Assembly (NCBI RefSeq): GCF_024868665.1
Contig: NW_026634436.1
Location: 3,649-67,648, forward strand
Source: Triplophysa rosa
Lineage: Eukaryota; Chordata; Actinopteri; Cypriniformes; Nemacheilidae
Length of the DNA stretch: 64,000 nt
Direction of reading: 5' to 3'
Shown here: one piece after another, positions 21,080 through 32,689 of the stretch
Layout: the number at the start of each line of letters is the position of its first letter
Numbering within the stretch: the first letter of the stretch is position 1
The notes under the pieces: generated by a model
Told to the model about the DNA's origin: nothing
The model's database searches: none
Seen by the model: the letters and a program-made list of their open reading frames with translations, nothing else
Made by a program: the position numbers and the translations under genes

Positions 21080-23083
21080 TGTCACGAATGGTGGCGGACA
21101 GAACCCAGGCGCAGACAGAAGGAGGGGGTAAACAAAACAGACGATAAAAACCCACGATGGGGAACAAACACAATAACCAAAAACGCTTTTAAAAGACAAA
21201 GAAAAACTTCCCACAATGGGGCAAAACAAAAACCAAAGAACACTAAAACAACTCACTTAACTAAACAGGTTCACGGACAGGACAAGGCAAGGCTGAGACG
21301 TGGGAACATGGGGTCACACGAAACACAACGAAGCGCACAGGACAATGAAACATGAGGCATTTTAAAGGGATCACAAATGAGGGATAACGACACAGGGCAG
21401 GTGCGAAACATTAGACACGGCAGGGAAGCAATACATGAAACGAGAGGGGCAGGGCCAATGACAAGACACTGGAGAGAACGCATATTTATTGTCAAAAGGA
21501 CAATAATATGTTTCTCTCCACACATAACCAAAGACTTTGTCATGGCTCTGCCTCAGGACCAGGAAATCCAAGACTAAATGAAGCAGAACCATGACAGAAG
21601 CCCCCCCCCTTTAATGAGCACCTCCAGGTGCTCACCAAGGGGTAGACAGACGAGACAAGGCAGACTGGGTGACAGACAAGACAAGGCAATACAGCGAAAA
21701 CATGATCAAAGGTAAACATGACAATACAATGACAGGACTAGGATGGGATAATAAAAACAATAAACATGGGAGGGGGGTGGGGACAGACAAGGGCTTGTGG
21801 GGGGAACAGTCCTAGTCCCCGGCTGCGCTCGAGGGCGCGAAGTCCTGTGGGGGACCGCCGACTTGGAAATCGGCAGGGCAAGGTTGGGCGCCGGCCGGCT
21901 GGAAGGCCAGCTGGAACACCGGCTGCACAAGGCTGGGGACCGGCTGGAAGGCCAGCTGGAACGCCGGCTGGGCCGGAAGCACCGGACTGGACACCGGTAG
22001 CACTGGACTGGACGCCGGCTGCACCGGACTGGACGCCGGCTGCACCAGACTGGACGCCAGCTGCACCAGACTGGACGCCGGACTGGATTCCGTCTGCACT
22101 GGACTGGATGCTGGCTGCACTGGACTAGACGCCGGACTGGATGCCGGCTGCACCGGACTGGATGCCGGCTGGGACGCCGGCTGGATCACCGGCTGGGATG
22201 CCGGCTGCTGCACCGGGCTGGGTGCTGGACTGGACACAGGCTGTACTGGAGTCCGCGCTCCTTTCCGCTGCCTCTTCTTCTTCAACCGAACCACAGGGCC
22301 TGTGGTCGGTTGCGAAACGGCGTTGGAGGGCGTGGCTAGCTCCGCACCGGAGGAGTCCGTAGACATTTCCCCAGACGCCCTCCTTCCCCGCTTGCCGCGG
22401 AGGGTCGCCGGAGGACCAAGGGCCGCGGAGCTAGTGGAGGAAGGTGCAGAGTCCCCCAGGGTGACAGTGGTCAGGACGTGATCCTCCGGGACGGTAGCCA
22501 GTGAGGAGGACACCCAGTCAGGGACGGATGGCCAGGGGTCGTCCCGTTTGATCACGTACTTGGCCATGTCGCAGAACCCCAGGACGCCCAGCATCCGGGT
22601 CTCCGACGGCTTGAGAGGCTCGGTGAGGCAGCCATTAAAAATGACCTTAAGTTCCCCCTCACCGAACTCTGTCTCTCCTGCTGCCGCCGCGAAGACCCGG
22701 ACAAAATCGCGTATACCGCAGTCTCCCTGACGGACCCCAAAAAGGAGATGGGCTTGGCGGGTCCGCAGGGAAGACCGCGAATATTCCTCCTCGCTGTCTG
22801 CTGGGTTCATTATTGGCGCTTCGTTCTGTCACGAACGGTGGCGGACAGAACCCAGGCGCAGACAGAAGGAGGGGGTAAACAAAACAGACTTTAATAATAA
22901 CTACAAAATAAAAACCCACGATGGGGAACAAACACAATAACCAAAAACGCTTTTAAAAGACAAAGAAAAACTTCCCACAATGGGGCAAAACAAAAACCAA
23001 AGAAAACTAAAACAACTCACTTAACTAAACAGGTTCACGGACAGGACAAGGCAAGGCTGAGACGCGGGAACACGGGGTCACAC
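21080..23083 (-). mobile_element. Gag-only LTR retrotransposon, copy A (5' LTR cut by the N)
   Basis: It is oriented minus. The 3' LTR is 21080-21596 (TGTCACGA...CCATGACA). A polypurine tract (poly-C on this strand, about 21599-21611) sits just inside it. The internal region is about 1.2 kb. The 5' LTR begins at 22827 and stops at 23083, where the N occurs. There is no protease, RT or integrase, so it must depend on another element. Confidence 0.88.
21812..22810 (-). CDS. Gag-like protein of a non-autonomous LTR element (copy A)
   Basis: The 332-aa frame begins 17 nt inside the 5' LTR. The N-terminal third reads HLLFGVRQGDCGIRDFVRVF, then FGEGELKVIFNGCLTEPLKP and MLGVLGFCDMAKYVI, the pattern of a retrotransposon capsid domain with the usual small GLxEPL-type turn. 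The middle has basic patches (RGKRGRR, LKKKRQRKG). The last 130 residues are low-complexity repeats of PASSPVQ type. No CCHC zinc knuckle is visible. I infer a particle-forming or RNA-binding role from the position and domain order. Confidence 0.65.
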   Translation of the reverse strand: MNPADSEEEYSRSSLRTRQAHLLFGVRQGDCGIRDFVRVFAAAAGETEFGEGELKVIFNGCLTEPLKPSETRMLGVLGFCDMAKYVIKRDDPWPSVPDWVSSSLATVPEDHVLTTVTLGDSAPSSTSSAALGPPATLRGKRGRRASGEMSTDSSGAELATPSNAVSQPTTGPVVRLKKKRQRKGARTPVQPVSSPAPSPVQQPASQPVIQPASQPASSPVQPASSPASSPVQPASSPVQTESSPASSLVQLASSLVQPASSPVQPASSPVLPVSSPVLPAQPAFQLAFQPVPSLVQPVFQLAFQPAGAQPCPADFQVGGPPQDFAPSSAAGD

Positions 23084-23084
23084 N
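23084..23084. other. Single N: assembly join
   Basis: The only ambiguous base in the window lies exactly between the end of copy A and the start of copy B of the 9.08-kb duplication. It marks a join or gap. Confidence 0.95.
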
Positions 23085-23380
23085 TAGCATAATGCTAGCA
23101 AACATGCTAATCATGCTAGTATAATGCTAATCATGTAAGCATCTTGCTAGCAAACATGCTAATCATGTTAGCAAACATGCTATTCATGCTAGCAGACATG
23201 CTAGTAACATGCTAATCATGCTAACAAACGTGCTATTCGTGCTAGCGAACATGATAATCATGCTAATAACATAATAAACCCGGTTTTTACACACTGGGGT
23301 CACATTATTTTTCCCATCATGTTCGAAAAAGTTTAACAATAAAACCTTTAAAACTATTTCCTACTCTTCAGGACAGGCTT

Positions 23381-23396
23381 TGTCAAGCCAACATAA
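23381..23396. repeat. Right 16-bp inverted end of the 12461-14313 element (copy B)
   Basis: TGTCAAGCCAACATAA is repeated here, but its left partner is missing because copy B starts inside the element. Confidence 0.85.
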
Positions 23397-23861
23397 AGTT
23401 TGTACTCGAACTTTACAATCTAGTTGTTTTATACTGTTGTACGAGGTCTACTTATGACGTTCGCGTGGTTTTTACATTCAAAATCATAAAAATCAATAAG
23501 TAATGGGTTATTTTCTACCCAGGTTTTGAGGCCAGCTCTGAAAACACTCGGTTTTAATGGGCGTGCCGCATTGAAGACACTTGGAAGTAAATGCCCACCA
23601 CTTTGATTTAGTAGCAGTTTGCGTAGTTGGAGCCTTCTGTGAATTTGGTTAGAGACGTAGCGTTAGGTTACACATTAGCACCATTCACAGTTTTCGCAGG
23701 GCATTAGTATTATCTGGAGACCTCCTGTGATTTATAAATGACCTCCCCACATCAGTATTTCATGCGACGTATTCGCACGGGATGTGATGGCAAGGCTTTG
23801 TGTATAGTTTGTATAGCCTATAGTTGTATTGCGTTTAATGATATATGGCCGTACCTGTCAG

Positions 23862-23921
23862 CATTTGAGACCAGTGATCCCGAACCGGACAAAAGATCAC
23901 CGCGATCACAGGTCTCAAATG
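23862..23921. repeat. 18-bp inverted repeat (hairpin), copy B
   Basis: It is identical to 14779-14838. Confidence 0.85.
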
Positions 23922-24114
23922 TCAAGCCGCCATTATTTGCAAACGGTGTATAAAACCTTGAAAACTTATATATGAGCCCACCAAATCACAGAAATGGCAA
24001 TTCGCACGGGCTTAAGATCACAGACAACCTCTGCAATTAATACAAATGAATAGTGCTCAGGGCACATCAAGCGATCTCTAACAAAGCAATAGAGACGCAT
24101 AGTACAAACATGTT

Positions 24115-24387
24115 TTACTCACATAAGATTGCTGCGCCATTCCTATCGGATCCAATATTGACGGCACAGACAGCACTGCTTTTTAATTCGACCTGTGCCT
24201 TGTTCACGAAGGAATCTTCAGAGAAATTAAACGAACAAACGCTCCATGTTTTTCCCACATGAGCTGGAACGTCTTTAAAACTAAACTTTAACCACACATT
24301 CCTATCGGAATCCAAAGGAAGGTTATGCAGCGACTGTATTCTTCCACAACTAGGGATGGCACAATATTTAGCTATCTTTAACGGCAT
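24115..24387 (-). pseudogene. THAP-like zinc-finger exon, degenerate (copy B)
   Basis: It has the same 90-aa frame as 15032-15304, including CSFN in place of CxxH. There is no difference between the two copies at protein level. Confidence 0.55.
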
Positions 24388-25242
24388 GTTTGTTTATTGC
24401 TTGCTCGCTCTATCTGGATCCGCGCCACTGGTTCTGTCATGCGCGAACCAGTGGGCGGGGCTAGACAAGTAGTCATTGATATTTTTTCTTTTGGAGGCGG
24501 TGTTCAACCTATCAATAGGTGCATTCCAGAACCTGGCGTTCGCTGAGCCTGGTGTCAATAACAGATGTAATCTTAGTAACAAGGGCGTTTTCAGTTCTGA
24601 CACTTACATGATGTTCGCGTGAATACGATTCCCTCTTATATAACAAAAACTCGGGTTAAAATTGTGATTTTAATTCATCGCACCTTTAAATTGCGCGTGC
24701 TCGCCAAGTCTACGAGTCCGTAAGGTGTCCCATTTTTATTTTTAGCTCTCAGAAGTCTGCTCGCGAGCACCGTCTTTGTGCCCTCGATGCGGTCTTCGGC
24801 GAAGCCCGCATTGATGCAGACTCCACTGAAGTTACCTACCCAGGAATCCTTGCGATTGCCCAATCACAGAACGGATGGGAGGAGTGTCGTGGACGTCAGA
24901 CATATACGTAAACATTACAGATACATTTTCAAATGTATGTTTTGATAAAATTCACAGTTACTTATTCACAGTATTGCTTATTTATTATTTATTAAGCCAG
25001 CTATTCAATAAAAAACTTTTAATGCAGTGCATTTTCTTACTTAAGGTGTAAGCCATGTTTTGTTGTAGATTTATATCTAGTTGTCTCAGGGCTCTGTAAA
25101 GCTGAACAACACAGCTTCTGTATTATAGAGAAATATTAAATAACAACATACAGTATATGCATATTAAGAACACATTATGCACATTAGTATAGTGTATACA
25201 AATAAATAAATATACATAAGCAGTTGCATTTACGTCATGCCA
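24388..25242. other. No recognised gene (copy B of 15305-16159)
   Basis: It duplicates 15305-16159, and nothing further is visible. Confidence 0.4.
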
Positions 25243-26254
25243 AATTTACATTTAAATTTAGTCATTTAGCAGACGCTTTTATCCAAAGCGACTTAAAGAG
25301 AGTTCAGGGAGCAATAAGCGATATGTCAATAAAACAATAGGTGCTAATACAAAGTTACTAGTTTCAGCAAAAGCTAGACCAATACCTGTTGAGAGAAAGA
25401 GAGAGGGTTAGTGTTTTTTTTCTCATTTGTCTGTCAAGTATTCACAGAAGACATGGGTTTTAAGTAGTTTTTAAAATTTTGTGAGAGATGTGGTTGGACG
25501 GACTGAGTTAAGAAGAATGTTCCACCAGGAAGGAGTTGTGAAGGAGAATGAGCGGGAATGCGATTTACTGCCCTTATGAGAAGACAATACAAGATGCCGC
25601 TCGTTTGATGAACGCAGGGTTCTTGATGGGGTGTAGGAGTGTAGGAGGGTTTGAAAGTATGCCGGTGCAGATCCAGTGATAGTCCTGTAGGCAAGCATTA
25701 GTGACTTGAATCTGATACGGGCTGGTAGCCAGTGGAGAGAGATGAAAAGGGGTGTCACGTGAGCCCTTTTGGGATGATGGAAGATGAGGCATGCTGCTGC
25801 GTTCTGAACCAGCTGGAGTGGTTTGATAGCCTTTGCAGGAAGACCAGCAAGGAGAGCATTGCAATAGTCCAACCTTAAGATTACAAGGGCCTGGATAAGT
25901 AGTTGTGCTGCATGCTCAGTGAGATGGGTCTAACCTTTCTAATGTTGAATAAGGCATATCGGCATGACCCCATTGTCTTTGCAATGTGATCATTGAAGGA
26001 CAGCTGTTCATCAAATATGACTCTGAGGTTCCTGGCTGTTTTGGAAGAAGTGATTGTGGTATTGCCAAGTTGGATGGCGAGATCGTGTTGCACCGTGAGG
26101 TGTGCCAGAAACACGAGTAGTTCTGTCTTGGCAGGGTTCAGCTGCTGGTGATGCTCTTTCATCCAAGCTGAGATGTCTTCTAGGCAGGCTGTAATGCGAG
26201 CTGCTACAGTGGTAAGCGAGATGTAGATCTGGGTGTCGTCAGCATAACAGTGAT
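25243..26254 (-). mobile_element. 5'-truncated L2-type LINE fragment (copy B)
   Basis: It duplicates 16160-17171, with the same frameshifts and the same L2 tail. Confidence 0.88.
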
Positions 26255-26418
26255 GACAAATGAATGCATTACAAACATAAGTATTGCCTAATGCTTGGGT
26301 GGCATATTAACATATGAAATACAGAACTATAAAAACCGGCAGCTCATGTCCCAAATAACAATGGGACAATTTGCTGGACCTGACGAGATGTCACGGAAAA
26401 CTTTCCAGTGTAAGTTAA

Positions 26419-26979
26419 AGGGGTCATGTGACACAGCTAAAACGAATATTATCGTTTGTTTTAGATGTAATGCAATGTGTATACATGATTTAAGGTTAAA
26501 AATGCTGTATTTTCCACATACCGTGCATGTTTGTATCTCCTCTTTGCCCCGCATCTCCGAAATGCGCAGATTTTTTTACAAAGCTCATCACTCTGAAAAG
26601 CGAGGTGTGCTATGATTGGCCAGTTAACCAGTGCATAGTGATTGGTCGAATACTGCAAGCGCGTGACAGAAATGTAACGCCTCTTACCATATTTGGAACA
26701 TCAGGTTCCAAAGCAATTGTACTGACATGTACGCCTACCTTACTTGCATATATATTTATGTGGTCTTAGTCAAATCATTCCACGAACTGACGTAGATTTG
26801 TGGGGGTGTGGTTACACGAGGCGTTTCAGGCAGGTCTGGGTGAGCATTCGCTTTTAGATAGAATGCATCTTTTGTTCCGACACTTTAATTTTTGCAATTT
26901 TATGTGTCTAATACATGCGTGGGCAACTTATAACTCACCAAAGACACAGAAAAACACGTATTCTCGCCATATGACCCCT
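26419..26979. mobile_element. MITE with TTAA target duplication (copy B)
   Basis: It duplicates 17336-17896. TTAA flanks both AGGGGTCAT ends. Confidence 0.85.
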
Positions 26980-27146
26980 TTAAATAATGAGAATTGAAAG
27001 TGAATGTGGTAATAAACCATTAAGAGTTGCACTTTTTTTTGGTGCAAGCTACAAAGATAGGTTGGATTTGTATGTGTTTGAGGTATTTTGTAAAACGATT
27101 GCAGCTGCTTTTATCACATAATTAAGAACACTATATTAATTAGTAA

Positions 27147-27767
27147 GCGGGTTTCCATCACTCTGGTTTTATTCGCATTTAGAAGTTTTGCATCAGAAAC
27201 GAGTGATGGAAACGGCAAATTTCGAATTAAAAACCCTTAATTCGCAAAAAAGTTTTTAAGCTCGCTTGAGGTGGTTTTTCTTTTTTGCGAAAAAGGGTTA
27301 ATGCAAATAATGGGAGATGGAAACGCATTTGCCGAATAAATTCCTCCCAAAAGTCATGTAACTGCACTATGAGACGGCGTAACCTGACTAACCAGAGTAC
27401 TGATCTTGTTACACACACAGCATGAGAAATGTTGTGATGGTCATTCTTAAATGCCTGAGCAAAGTCGTCAAAGTATTCTGTAATTGCATCTTAGAACTGT
27501 CACGACTGTGTTTCCCAAACAGCTGGCATCCACAAAAGCAACGCATTTATTGTGTTTCGTAATCGTCGGCTTGCACAAGTTTTATTATATGTGAAAATTA
27601 TTATATTCAATAGGCTTCTCTTACTTTTCTTACTGATATTTAGTAGCAGTTTATTAGGAAGTGACGGTTGACAAGTTGGATGGAAAAGGTGCTTATTCGA
27701 AAATGTTTTATGCGATATTCCAATTTTGCGCATAAGCTAAATTCGCAACTTTGGACGGAAACCCGGC
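27147..27767. mobile_element. Non-autonomous DNA element with GCSGGTTTCCATC ends (copy B)
   Basis: It duplicates 18064-18684, with three substitutions noticed (one near 27181, two near 27674-27687). Confidence 0.7.
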
Positions 27768-27923
27768 TAGTGATGATTTGAAAAAGCATAACTATTGTTA
27801 TTCGAACATACATACTTCTTAGTGATGCTTTGAAAAAGCATAACTATTGTTATTCGAACATACATACTTCTTAGTGATGCTTTGAAAAAGCATAACTATT
27901 GTTATTCGAACGTACATACTTCT
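27768..27923 (+). repeat. Three 52-bp tandem repeats (copy B)
   Basis: It duplicates 18685-18840 with the same two variant bases. Confidence 0.95.
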
Positions 27924-29626
27924 TATAATTATTCTTGTTCCGCCAAAAGTTTGGCACGCTACTTGTCCCGCAGCTTTTGACGTAGACCCATGAATGAATA
28001 CATCACATCGACGGGCCTATTCGGGAATGGTGTGCTATGACTTTTCGGGTGGCGAAAAACCACCCGAAAAATCCCATTGACTTAACATTGTGCCCAACTT
28101 TGAGGGATCGTAGCTCCGAGCGAGGATATCGTAGAAACATGAAAATAATACATGATTTGAAGGGGTTATCAGGCTCTATAAGAACATCACTCACAATAGG
28201 GTGTAAGTTGCACCCCTGTGGTGTGAGAGCCTCCCAAAATTTCCGTATACTTATAATGGCGCCCATAGAGTCCCATTCAAAACCTAGATACCTATATATT
28301 CACACGTTATTTTTTCGCTTTGGACCCATGAATGACTACATCAAATCGAGCGGCCCATTGAGGAATGGTGTGTGATGACTTTTGAAAGCGATCAGGTGGA
28401 GGGGGTGCGATAGGGGGCGAATAAAAACCCGAAAAATCCCATTGACTTAACATTGTGCCCAACTTTGACGGGTCGTAGCTCCGAGTGAGGATATCGTAGA
28501 AACATCAAAATAATACATGTTTTGAAAAGGCTATCAGGCTCTGTAAGAACATCACTCACAATGGGGTGTACGTTGTACCCCTGGGCTATAAGAGCCTCCC
28601 AAAATTTCCCAATCATAGGAAGCATGCCCATATAAGGCGTAAAACGTCCCGTGTTGAATATCTTAGCAGTACAACCACATAGAGACAAGGGGGTGGGCTC
28701 ATTTTACTCAGGCTACCAATCAGTGTGACATGATCATTATGAAGTTATTAAGCCACACCCATAGAAACCATTTACAGCAACCTAGCAACCGATCCCATAG
28801 ACTCCCATTATAAAAAGTCCATGCGGATATCTTTGCAACACAGTGTTGTAGAGACAAGGGGGTGGGCTCATTTGACTCACACAACCAATCAGTGTCACAG
28901 CATCATCTTGAAGCTATTAAGCCACGCCCATAGCAACCATTTACAGCAACCTAGCAACCGATCCCATAGACTGCCATTATAAATGGTTCAGGTGGATATC
29001 TTTGCAACACAGTGTCATAGAGACAAGGAGGTGGGCTCGTTTTACTCAGGCAACCAATCAGTGTCCCAGGATCATCATGAAGCTTCGAAGCCACGCCCAT
29101 AGCAACAAAACATCAGCCTAGCAACCGTTTAGCAATACCTATATCTCTGCATCGGAACATCGTAGAGAGACGGGGTTGGTTCTTTACACTCATAGCTTAG
29201 AGCATCATCAATTGGCAGATGCTAAGCCACGCCCATAGCAACCAAACAGGTTAACCTAGCAACCATTTAGCAAAACCTATATCTCTGCATAGGAACTTCG
29301 TAGAGACACGGGGGGTGGTTCGATTCTCTCATAGGTTAGAGTATTATCAATTGCAGATGCCAAGCCCATAGCAACCAAACAGGTTAGCCTAGCAACCATT
29401 TAGCAATGCCTATATCTCTGCATCAGAACATCATAGAGACACGGGGGTTGGTTTGTTTCACTCATAGGTTAGAGTATTATCAAGTGCAGATGCCAAGCCA
29501 CGCCCATAGCAACCAAACATATTAGCCTAGCAACAGTTTAGCAATATGTATATCTCTGCATCACAACATCGTAGGGACATGGGGATTGGTTAGATTCATT
29601 CGTGGCTTAATGTGTTATCACTCTAG
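27924..29626 (+). repeat. Degenerate compound array (copy B)
   Basis: It duplicates 18841-20545 with a 2-bp deletion near 29113 and a few substitutions. Confidence 0.85.
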
Positions 29627-29968
29627 TGTCCAGTTCCGCAGTTTGCCACAAACATCACTCACATTTTCTTCAGAAAATGTACCTATCTAGTTACATTGTG
29701 TTGTTTGTTCAGGGACTACAGAACAAACATTAACCTTTATAAAGCTTTGTGCTGAAAATGAAGAGCTATTTACAGGTGCTAAAAATTCTGCTTCAGAAGG
29801 TTTCAGGTGTAAGGTTTTCTAAGTGTATTTAATTTCAGCTATTTTTCATTTCTGAGTGCTTAAGCGTTTACTTAATTTAAGAGAGAAACACATACAAATG
29901 TGTTTATTGTAGAAGTAATTAAAAAATGTTGTGGTGTAAACTATGCAGTTGTTGTTTTCTGCTTTTAG
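29627..29968. other. No recognised gene (copy B of 20546-20887)
   Basis: AT-rich, intron-like sequence before the MYB-like exon. Confidence 0.4.
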
Positions 29969-30056
29969 ACACATTTTAGGTGTAATGGGTTTGGACTGCC
30001 TGATGACTTGTGACCAGGCCAAGAAGAAATGGGAGAACCTCAAATTCAAATACAAG
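29969..30056 (+). pseudogene. MYB/SANT-like (PIF/Harbinger second ORF) exon, copy B
   Basis: It is identical in sequence to 20888-20975. It is followed, after the LTR element sitting in the intron, by the downstream exon at about 32690, so this is the copy in true context. The signature is QAKKKWENLKFKYK before a GT donor. Confidence 0.7.
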
Positions 30057-30160
30057 GTATTGTATTGTGCACATATGAATATCCATGGCATTCATTGTAT
30101 ATAGCATATCATTGTAGTGTACAGTAGATATGACCTCTCAATAGCTTAACCAGCAAACCT

Positions 30161-32421
30161 TGTCACGAATGGTGGCGGACAGAACCCAGGCGCAGACAGA
30201 AGGAGGGGGTAAACAAAACAGACGATAAAAACCCACGATGGGGAACAAACACAATAACCAAAAACGCTTTTAAAAGACAAAGAAAAACTTCCCACAATGG
30301 GGCAAAACAAAAACCAAAGAACACTAAAACAACTCACTTAACTAAACAGGTTCACGGACAGGACAAGGCAAGGCTGAGACGTGGGAACATGGGGTCACAC
30401 GAAACACAACGAAGCGCACAGGACAATGAAACATGAGGCATTTTAAAGGGATCACAAATGAGGGATAACGACACAGGGCAGGTGCGAAACATTAGACACG
30501 GCAGGGAAGCAATACATGAAACGAGAGGGGCAGGGCCAATGACAAGACACTGGAGAGAACGCATATTTATTGTCAAAAGGACAATAATATGTTTCTCTCC
30601 ACACATAACCAAAGACTTTGTCATGGCTCTGCCTCAGGACCAGGAAATCCAAGACTAAATGAAGCAGAACCATGTCAGAAGCCCCCCCCCCCTTTAATGA
30701 GCACCTCCAGGTGCTCACCAAGGGGTAGACAGACGAGACAAGGCAGACTGGGTGACAGACAAGACAAGGCAATACAGCGAAAACATGATCAAAGGTAAAC
30801 ATGACAATACAATGACAGGACTAGGATGGGATAATAAAAACAATAAACATGGGAGGGGGGTGGGGACAGACAAGGGCTTGTGGGGGGAACAGTCCTAGTC
30901 CCCGGCTGCGCTCGAGGGCGCGAAGTCCTGTGGGGGACCGCCGACTTGGAAATCGGCAGGGCAAGGTTGGGCGCCGGCCGGCTGGAAGGCCAGCTGGAAC
31001 ACCGGCTGCACAAGGCTGGGGACCGGCTGGAAGGCCAGCTGGAACGCCGGCTGGGCCGGAAGCACCGGACTGGACACCGGTAGCACTGGACTGGACGCCG
31101 GCTGCACCGGACTGGACGCCGGCTGCACCAGACTGGACGCCAGCTGCACCAGACTGGACGCCGGACTGGATTCCGTCTGCACTGGACTGGATGCTGGCTG
31201 CACTGGACTAGACGCCGGACTGGATGCCGGCTGCACCGGACTGGATGCCGGCTGGGACGCCGGCTGGATCACCGGCTGGGATGCCGGCTGCTGCACCGGG
31301 CTGGGTGCTGGACTGGACACAGGCTGTACTGGAGTCCGCGCTCCTTTCCGCTGCCTCTTCTTCTTCAACCGAACCACAGGGCCTGTGGTCGGTTGCGAAA
31401 CGGCGTTGGAGGGCGTGGCTAGCTCCGCACCGGAGGAGTCCGTAGACATTTCCCCAGACGCCCTCCTTCCCCGCTTGCCGCGGAGGGTCGCCGGAGGACC
31501 AAGGGCCGCGGAGCTAGTGGAGGAAGGTGCAGAGTCCCCCAGGGTGACAGTGGTCAGGACGTGATCCTCCGGGACGGTAGCCAGTGAGGAGGACACCCAG
31601 TCAGGGACGGATGGCCAGGGGTCGTCCCGTTTGATCACGTACATGGCCATGTCGCAGAACCCCAGGACGCCCAGCATCCGGGTCTCCGACGGCTTGAGAG
31701 GCTCGGTGAGGCAGCCATTAAAAATGACCTTAAGTTCCCCCTCACCGAACTCTGTCTCTCCTGCTGCCGCCGCGAAGACCCGGACAAAATCGCGTATACC
31801 GCAGTCTCCCTGACGGACCCCAAAAAGGAGATGGGCTTGGCGGGTCCGCAGGGAAGACCGCGAATATTCCTCCTCGCTGTCTGCTGGGTTCATTATTGGC
31901 GCTTCGTTCTGTCACGAACGGTGGCGGACAGAACCCAGGCGCAGACAGAAGGAGGGGGTAAACAAAACAGACTTTAATAATAACTACAAAATAAAAACCC
32001 ACGATGGGGAACAAACACAATAACCAAAAACGCTTTTAAAAGACAAAGAAAAACTTCCCACAATGGGGCAAAACAAAAACCAAAGAAAACTAAAACAACT
32101 CACTTAACTAAACAGGTTCACGGACAGGACAAGGCAAGGCTGAGACGCGGGAACACGGGGTCACACCAAACACAACGAAGCGCACAGGGCAATGAAACAT
32201 GAGGCATTTTAAAGGGAACACAAACGAGGGATAATGACACAGGGCAGGTGAGAAACATTAGACAAGCATTACATGAAACGAGAGGGGCGGGGCCAATGAC
32301 AAGACACTGGAGAGAGTCAAAAGGACAATAATATGTTTCTCTCCACACATAACCAAAGACTTTGTTATGGCTCTGCCTCAGGACCAGGAAATCCAAGACT
32401 AAATGAAGCAGAACCATGACA
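30161..32421 (-). mobile_element. Gag-only LTR retrotransposon, complete (copy B)
   Basis: The 3' LTR is 30161-30677 and the 5' LTR is 31910-32421. Both have TGTCACGA at the left edge; at the right edge the 5' LTR has CCATGACA and the 3' LTR has the mutated CCATGTCA. Flanks are AACCT (left) and AACCA (right), a 4-of-5 match for a target duplication. A polypurine tract adjoins the 3' LTR. The two LTRs differ by several indels (for example, about 16 bp missing from the 3' LTR near 30224), so the insertion is not recent. It lies in the intron of the Harbinger MYB-like gene. Confidence 0.9.
30895..31893 (-). CDS. Gag-like protein of a non-autonomous LTR element (copy B)
   Basis: The 332-aa frame is the same as 21812-22810, with Lys to Met at residue 88 (CDMAM in place of CDMAK). 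It starts 17 nt inside the 5' LTR. The capsid-like N-terminal third, basic middle and PASSPVQ-type low-complexity tail are the same. The open frame is kept although the LTRs have diverged, which hints at selection on gag or at recent gene conversion. Confidence 0.65.
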   Translation of the reverse strand: MNPADSEEEYSRSSLRTRQAHLLFGVRQGDCGIRDFVRVFAAAAGETEFGEGELKVIFNGCLTEPLKPSETRMLGVLGFCDMAMYVIKRDDPWPSVPDWVSSSLATVPEDHVLTTVTLGDSAPSSTSSAALGPPATLRGKRGRRASGEMSTDSSGAELATPSNAVSQPTTGPVVRLKKKRQRKGARTPVQPVSSPAPSPVQQPASQPVIQPASQPASSPVQPASSPASSPVQPASSPVQTESSPASSLVQLASSLVQPASSPVQPASSPVLPVSSPVLPAQPAFQLAFQPVPSLVQPVFQLAFQPAGAQPCPADFQVGGPPQDFAPSSAAGD

Positions 32422-32689
32422 AACCATAGCTGCAGATTCTGGTTGACCAAGGAAGTATTTCCGTGGGCAATACAAGGGGCCAGTGGGACACATCAGCATC
32501 TAAAATACATGTGCTGGTCATTTTATCGGGAAAATATGTTAAAAAAGTACACTTTTATTCAGTTTAGTAAAGTTGCATCTTATACACTCTTGAATGTTCA
32601 TGCATACTTTTTAATTTTTGTACTTAAATTGTATGTATGCTATATATCTTAATTGTTTCATATGAGATTAAACAGAAATCAAAGATGAC

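Larger units (their letters stand above)
14002..23083 (+). repeat. Large duplication, copy A (9082 bp)
   Basis: It matches 23085-32166 base for base at an offset of 9083, with only about a dozen differences noticed: single bases near 18115, 18596, 18604, 19489 and 22561, a 2-bp gap near 20030, and a poly-C length change near 21601. The copy begins within a simple array and ends within an LTR, at no natural element boundary. Confidence 0.97.
23085..32166 (+). repeat. Large duplication, copy B (9082 bp)
   Basis: It matches 14002-23083. Unlike copy A, it runs on at its right end into the rest of the 5' LTR and the flanking Harbinger sequence, so the right-hand context is genuine here. At the left, copy A has the genuine context. 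Confidence 0.97.

Noticed and set aside
21766..22362. Plus-strand frames rich in DWTPAAPDW opposite the gag-like ORF
   Set aside because: They are antisense shadows of the low-complexity tail of the gag-like protein.
14002..32166. A true recent segmental duplication carrying two functional gene sets
   Set aside because: Not excluded, but the single N and arbitrary breakpoints make a contig overlap the simpler reading, and none of the genes inside appears functional except possibly the gag-like ORF.
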